Shown here: piece after piece, positions 61,004 through 64,000 of the stretch | How positions within the stretch are numbered: position 1 is the first letter of the stretch | Layout of the letters: every line of letters begins with the position of its first letter | From: Ascidiimonas sp046199005 | GTDB lineage: Bacteria; Bacteroidota; Bacteroidia; Flavobacteriales; Flavobacteriaceae | Direction: 5' to 3' | Length of the DNA stretch: 64,000 nucleotides | Assembly (NCBI GenBank): GCA_046199005.1 | Contig: CP176050.1 | Coordinates: forward strand, 620,001 to 684,000 | The notes under the pieces: model-generated | The model's database searches: none | What the model was told of the DNA's origin: nothing | What the model saw: the letters and a program-made list of their open reading frames with translations, nothing else | Position numbers and translations under genes: made by a program

Positions 61004-61591
61004 ATGGAGCGCAACGAGTTATATCCTATTTTTCTCAAAGTTAACACCCTTAATATTCTTATTGTAGGTGGAGGTAATGTCGCTGAAGAGAAGCTAAGTT
61101 TTTTGTTAAAATCCAGCCCTAATGCGAAGGTAGAAATGATAGCTCCCATGTATCGCAAAGGCACCATAGAACTTGCCAGAGAGCATGGAGTAGCAATGCA
61201 TGATGGTGCCTACACCGAAAACTATCTAAAGGATAAACACTTAGTAATCGCTACTACGGATAAACCGGAGATTAACGAAAAGGTGTTTAGTGATTGCCGG
61301 AAGCGATCAATTCTCGTTAATGTAGCCGATAATCCACCCTTATGTGATTTCTATATGGGAGGAATAGTAACCAAAGGAAACGTAAAAGTTGCTATTTCAA
61401 CTAATGGTAAGTCACCCACCACGGCTAAAAGATTACGTCAATTCTTTGAAGATGTAATTCCTGATAATATTGACGATCTGGTAAAAAACCTGAATGAATA
61501 TAGAAAAACGATCAAGGGTGATTTTGAAGAAAAAGTAGAGACTTTAAATGAATTTACGAAAGGCTTAGTCAGTAAAAAGAAGAAAAAATGA
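61004..61591 (+). CDS. Precorrin-2 dehydrogenase/sirohydrochlorin ferrochelatase (CysG N-domain, Met8-like)
   Basis: 195 residues. NAD-binding Rossmann start NILIVGGGNVAEEKLSFLL, then VIATTDKPEINEKVF, NVADNPPLCDFYMGGIVTKG and STNGKSPTTAKRLRQFFE. These are the motifs of the siroheme synthase N-terminal domain, which oxidises precorrin-2 and inserts iron for siroheme used by sulfite and nitrite reductases. The SAM-dependent methyltransferase half is absent and is probably encoded elsewhere. It overlaps the next gene by 4 bases. Confidence 0.88.
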   Translation: MERNELYPIFLKVNTLNILIVGGGNVAEEKLSFLLKSSPNAKVEMIAPMYRKGTIELAREHGVAMHDGAYTENYLKDKHLVIATTDKPEINEKVFSDCRKRSILVNVADNPPLCDFYMGGIVTKGNVKVAISTNGKSPTTAKRLRQFFEDVIPDNIDDLVKNLNEYRKTIKGDFEEKVETLNEFTKGLVSKKKKK

Positions 61592-61950
61592 AAATTAGAA
61601 TAAAGGGCAATTCGGTAAGACTCAGGCTTACCAAATCTGAAGTGGAAGCCTTCTGTGAAGAGGGCATTTATGAAGAAAAAACTAGATTCACTACTAAAAC
61701 ACTAACCTATAGAATAATTGCTAAAAAGAACATACATCTGCTGGAGGCAGATTACCAGGAAGATATAATAACTGTTTATTTCCCTGATGCCAAACGTACT
61801 GAATGGCTGACCACTGACTGTGTAGGTTATAACAATGAAGTGGATTGGAATGATCATACTGCTTTATCAGTGCTAATCGAAAAAGATTTTACATGCCTTG
61901 ACAACACTGCTGAAGACCAATCTGATAATTACCCCAATCCCAAATTGTGA
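61588..61950 (+). CDS. Small conserved hypothetical protein coupled to siroheme synthesis
   Basis: 120 residues, overlapping the CysG-like gene by 4 bases (ATGA), so it is translationally coupled. Begins MKIRIKGNSVRLRLTKSEVE; beta-rich (TYRIIAKKNIHLLEADYQED, IITVYFPDAKRTEWL), with a C-terminal acidic, Cys-containing tail. Similar proteins (DUF7009-like) occur in flavobacterial siroheme/assimilatory sulfate loci, to my knowledge. The function is unknown. Confidence 0.6.
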   Translation: MKIRIKGNSVRLRLTKSEVEAFCEEGIYEEKTRFTTKTLTYRIIAKKNIHLLEADYQEDIITVYFPDAKRTEWLTTDCVGYNNEVDWNDHTALSVLIEKDFTCLDNTAEDQSDNYPNPKL

Positions 61951-62076
61951 TACACTGATCTTTATATTGAGGTTTACAATTTGATACTTAAAAAAGAATA
62001 TGTGCGCAAAAGATTGCTTAGTAAATTCTAATAGATTAATTCTTCTATTGTAGAATGTTTAGAATAAAAATATAAC

Positions 62077-62084
62077 TATATTTG
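62077..62084 (+). promoter_or_regulatory. -7 box of the candidate small RNA
   Basis: TATATTTG, a perfect TAnnTTTG, starting the structured non-coding segment. A TTG at 62048-62050 is 26 bases upstream, a little far for a -33 element. Confidence 0.5.
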
Positions 62085-62087
62085 CTG

Positions 62088-62312
62088 CGTTTTATGGGGG
62101 AGTTTTCCCAGGTAAAACAAAGAATTGAAAACACGGAACTTTAGTTTACAATAAGCAAACAAAGTTTCTCAAGTAAAGAACTTTCTTCAATAAGTTCTGA
62201 TAAAGATAGTTGTGTTGTTAAGATGAATTGCATTCATCTTTGGTTTAGTAGTTAAACCAGTGAAAAGCTTTCCTCCCGAACCTTAAGGGATTTGGAGGGC
62301 TTTTTTTGTTTT
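62088..62312 (+). ncRNA. Candidate structured small RNA with terminator
   Basis: Between a -7 box (62077-62084) and a terminator (about 62265-62308; paired aaaagc/gctttt and cctcc/ggagg, then seven Ts) there is no reading frame but a series of hairpins: agaactt/aagttct (62177-62183/62192-62198), aagatgaat/attcatctt (62220-62228/62232-62240, loop tgc) and ggttta/taaacc near 62241-62258. An upstream stem, aactttagttt with aaacaaagtt, precedes these. About 220 nt. It does not look like tmRNA, RNase P or SRP RNA to me. It could also be a leader of the operon starting at 62961, but the terminator lies 650 bases before that. Confidence 0.5.
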
Positions 62313-62960
62313 AGAGCTGTTCTATTTCCTCTATAATAGATTTTATTTTAAATAATCTTCTCATCGTATCCGATAAACGGTACCATTTCTCCGTTCAAAT
62401 TAAGCCATAAAATGGGGCCAAACTATTAAAAGTTTGATAATAAACTACATAAGAGCACCTTACTAGCTATTTAAGAAGGTTTATTCCTACATACCGATCT
62501 ATTTTTGTTTAATGTTATTCTTGTAAACTTCTACAGAAAATAAATGTTTGTTCATGTATTAAATAGCCAATTTTAAACATAAATTTTTTTTACCAAATAA
62601 TAAATGTTAATATTATGTTAAAATAATAAAATTTTAATTGAAAATTTTTATTACTCTTTTTAATTTTAACTCACTTATAACCAATTGATTATAATTAAAA
62701 TTACCAACTAATTTGGAAATGGGAAATACGCAAAAAGGGAAAAAACCCCGTAAAGATCATTTGGAATTACAAAAATTTATATAGTAATTCGTTAACAGGT
62801 TTTCGCTTGTATGCTGCAAGTAAAATCTTAGACAAATTTTAAGATTTTGAGTTCTGTGACTCGAGGAAGCGAAGCCATGATCATCAATTTCCCCTCCCCC
62901 TTTATCCGATATTTTGTTTAGCAAGTACTGTTTTAGAACCAATTAAAGCAAGCTATATCT
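62313..62960. other. AT-rich leader region before the NusG paralogue
   Basis: No supported gene. Contains runs of A/T and a gggaaaaaacccc hairpin-like sequence near 62737-62750. Long untranslated leaders precede UpxY-type antiterminators in other Bacteroidetes, so it may be transcribed. Confidence 0.4.
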
Positions 62961-63515
62961 ATGAAGGAATTTTTAAAAGGATGGTATGTGATCTACGTGA
63001 GATCACGCCATGAGAAAAAGGTACGAGATGCCTTGACTGATGCGAAGATCGAGTGTTTTCTCCCGTTAGTGAAATCTGAAAGTATCTGGAGTGACCGGAA
63101 AAAAATGTTACTCAAACCATTATTTCCGTCGTATGTTTTTGCCTATATCTCGAACAAGCAAGAATTTTACAAAGCGCAAAATGCAAATGGCTTCTGTTAT
63201 TTTGTAAGTTTTAACAGCGCTTATGCACTTGCCAGGAATGAAGAAATCCTACAAATTAAAAAGCTTTTGAACGCTGAAGGCATTGCTTATATTCAAGCGA
63301 TGAATAAGCCTCTGAGTGTAGGCGAGCAGGTGCAAATCGACGAAGGTCCTCTTGCAGGATTACGTTGTGAAATAGTTAGGGTTGACAAGCAAGAAAAACT
63401 TCTGGTTCGTCTAAACTCTATTCACCAAAATCTTTTGGTGTCTGTACCCCAGAAAGCCGTTTTGTCGAACACCCCATCTCTTACGCATCAACCTAAGTTG
63501 AATAAGGTTTCTTAA
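62961..63515 (+). CDS. NusG/UpxY-like transcription antitermination protein
   Basis: 184 residues. NGN domain 8-110 (GWYVIYVRSRHEKKVRDALT, LFPSYVFAYI) and C-terminal KOW (GEQVQIDEGPLAGLRCEIVR). Paralogues of this type (UpxY, RfaH-like) usually head capsule or exopolysaccharide operons and let RNA polymerase pass terminators. Here the next gene is a lipoprotein, so what it controls beyond the window edge cannot be seen. Confidence 0.8.
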   Translation: MKEFLKGWYVIYVRSRHEKKVRDALTDAKIECFLPLVKSESIWSDRKKMLLKPLFPSYVFAYISNKQEFYKAQNANGFCYFVSFNSAYALARNEEILQIKKLLNAEGIAYIQAMNKPLSVGEQVQIDEGPLAGLRCEIVRVDKQEKLLVRLNSIHQNLLVSVPQKAVLSNTPSLTHQPKLNKVS

Positions 63516-63749
63516 CCCTTATCTATTCTTCCCCTTCATAAACGTACTGTGTTGTTTAAAAAGTTGCTATCACTTGAGGTTAGTCCTAGGTAACCAATGG
63601 TGAAGCGCACTGCTTATTTTCAGTATTTATTCAATTTTAAATTAAAATGAGGCTTCATTGCGATTAGAGGCGCAGATCGTGTATGCGTAGGTCGTACAAT
63701 CGATACTCATCAACCTAAATGTAATCAAGTAAATTAAAAAACAGAAATC

Positions 63750-64000
63750 ATGAAACATCAAAAGATTTTAGCCCTGAGCGTCTTAAAATCAACATTTATT
63801 GTAGTTTTTTGCGCATTCTTCGTTTTGACTTCTTGTAAGAACGATGACGATAATAGTCCGAATGGTACAGAAGGTCTCACATTAGAAGAGATTGCGGAGG
63901 CCATGGGCGGTATAGAGACCATAAATAATGTAAAAACTATGTCTTTCTCGGTGAAAGGTAATAGTTATGAATATGAGCAGGATATTCCAACGTTACCAAG
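63750..64000 (+). CDS. Lipoprotein, truncated by the window end
   Basis: ATG at 63750; the signal peptide ends FFVLTSCKNDDDN with a lipobox cysteine. The visible 83 residues include an acidic Asn/Asp linker and LTLEEIAEAMGGIETINNVK, reminiscent of the start of outer-membrane lipoproteins with a LolA-like or zinc-peptidase-linked domain, but nothing definite. The remainder is outside the window. Confidence 0.75.
   Translation, partial: MKHQKILALSVLKSTFIVVFCAFFVLTSCKNDDDNSPNGTEGLTLEEIAEAMGGIETINNVKTMSFSVKGNSYEYEQDIPTLP

Overview
The window reads as chromosomal DNA of a member of the Bacteroidetes, most likely a marine Flavobacteriaceae. The evidence is: several promoters with the Bacteroidetes -7 box TAnnTTTG and no Shine-Dalgarno sites; a replicative DnaE with a proofreading exonuclease fused to its N terminus; ribosomal protein S16 with a long acidic tail; a LytS/LytTR two-component pair; a UpxY-like NusG paralogue; and many lipoproteins and secreted proteins of families typical for the phylum. 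One tRNA gene (Asp, GTC) is present and there is no rRNA.

Layout. 1-6.1 kb: an NCS1 permease, a 548-bp MITE-like element with 23-bp inverted repeats and an 8-bp target duplication, a fused carotenoid-type FAD oxidoreductase, a transglutaminase-like protein and a secreted hypothetical protein. 6.1-7.4 kb: an IS3-family element whose orfA carries an in-frame stop. 8.1-13.75 kb: an AT-rich, tightly coupled five-gene operon (XRE regulator, C5-cytosine methyltransferase, double-GHKL ATPase, receiver-like protein, CHAT/caspase-like peptidase). It looks like an undescribed or poorly described defence system and is the main discovery candidate. 14.2-24 kb: galT-galK and a divergent beta-galactosidase, bracketed by two identical, oppositely oriented IS110-family elements. 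Both are inserted at the same TC core of a REP-like hairpin repeat, and the bridge-RNA guide and donor loops can be read from the sequence. 24-30.3 kb: a formylglycine-generating enzyme homologue, two small double-glycine (RiPP-like) precursor peptides, a Crp/Fnr regulator, a TPR protein and an erythromycin-esterase family protein. 30.3-35.1 kb: an SOS-mutasome-like pair (Y-family polymerase plus a second DnaE) behind a double palindrome. 35.1-49.3 kb: core genes (gcdH-like, trmN6, rimM, rpsP, dnaE, trxA, a DUF58 protein). 49.4-56.8 kb: tRNA-Asp, a sparse region, a cadherin/NHL lipoprotein and a LytTR two-component system. 57.6-64 kb: an AsmA protein, siroheme synthesis genes, a candidate structured small RNA, a NusG paralogue and a truncated lipoprotein gene.

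How genes work together. GalT and GalK, with the secreted beta-galactosidase divergent from them, form a galactoside-use unit in which lactose or other galactosides are hydrolysed and galactose enters the Leloir pathway. The Y-family polymerase and DnaE2-like polymerase probably form a damage-inducible mutagenic module. rpsP, rimM, trmN6 and the acyl-CoA dehydrogenase are co-oriented. In the island, the five overlapping genes suggest a pathway running from DNA modification or sensing, through an ATPase and a receiver-like switch, to a peptidase effector; this is inference. Three families of dispersed intergenic repeats cover much of the remaining non-coding sequence.
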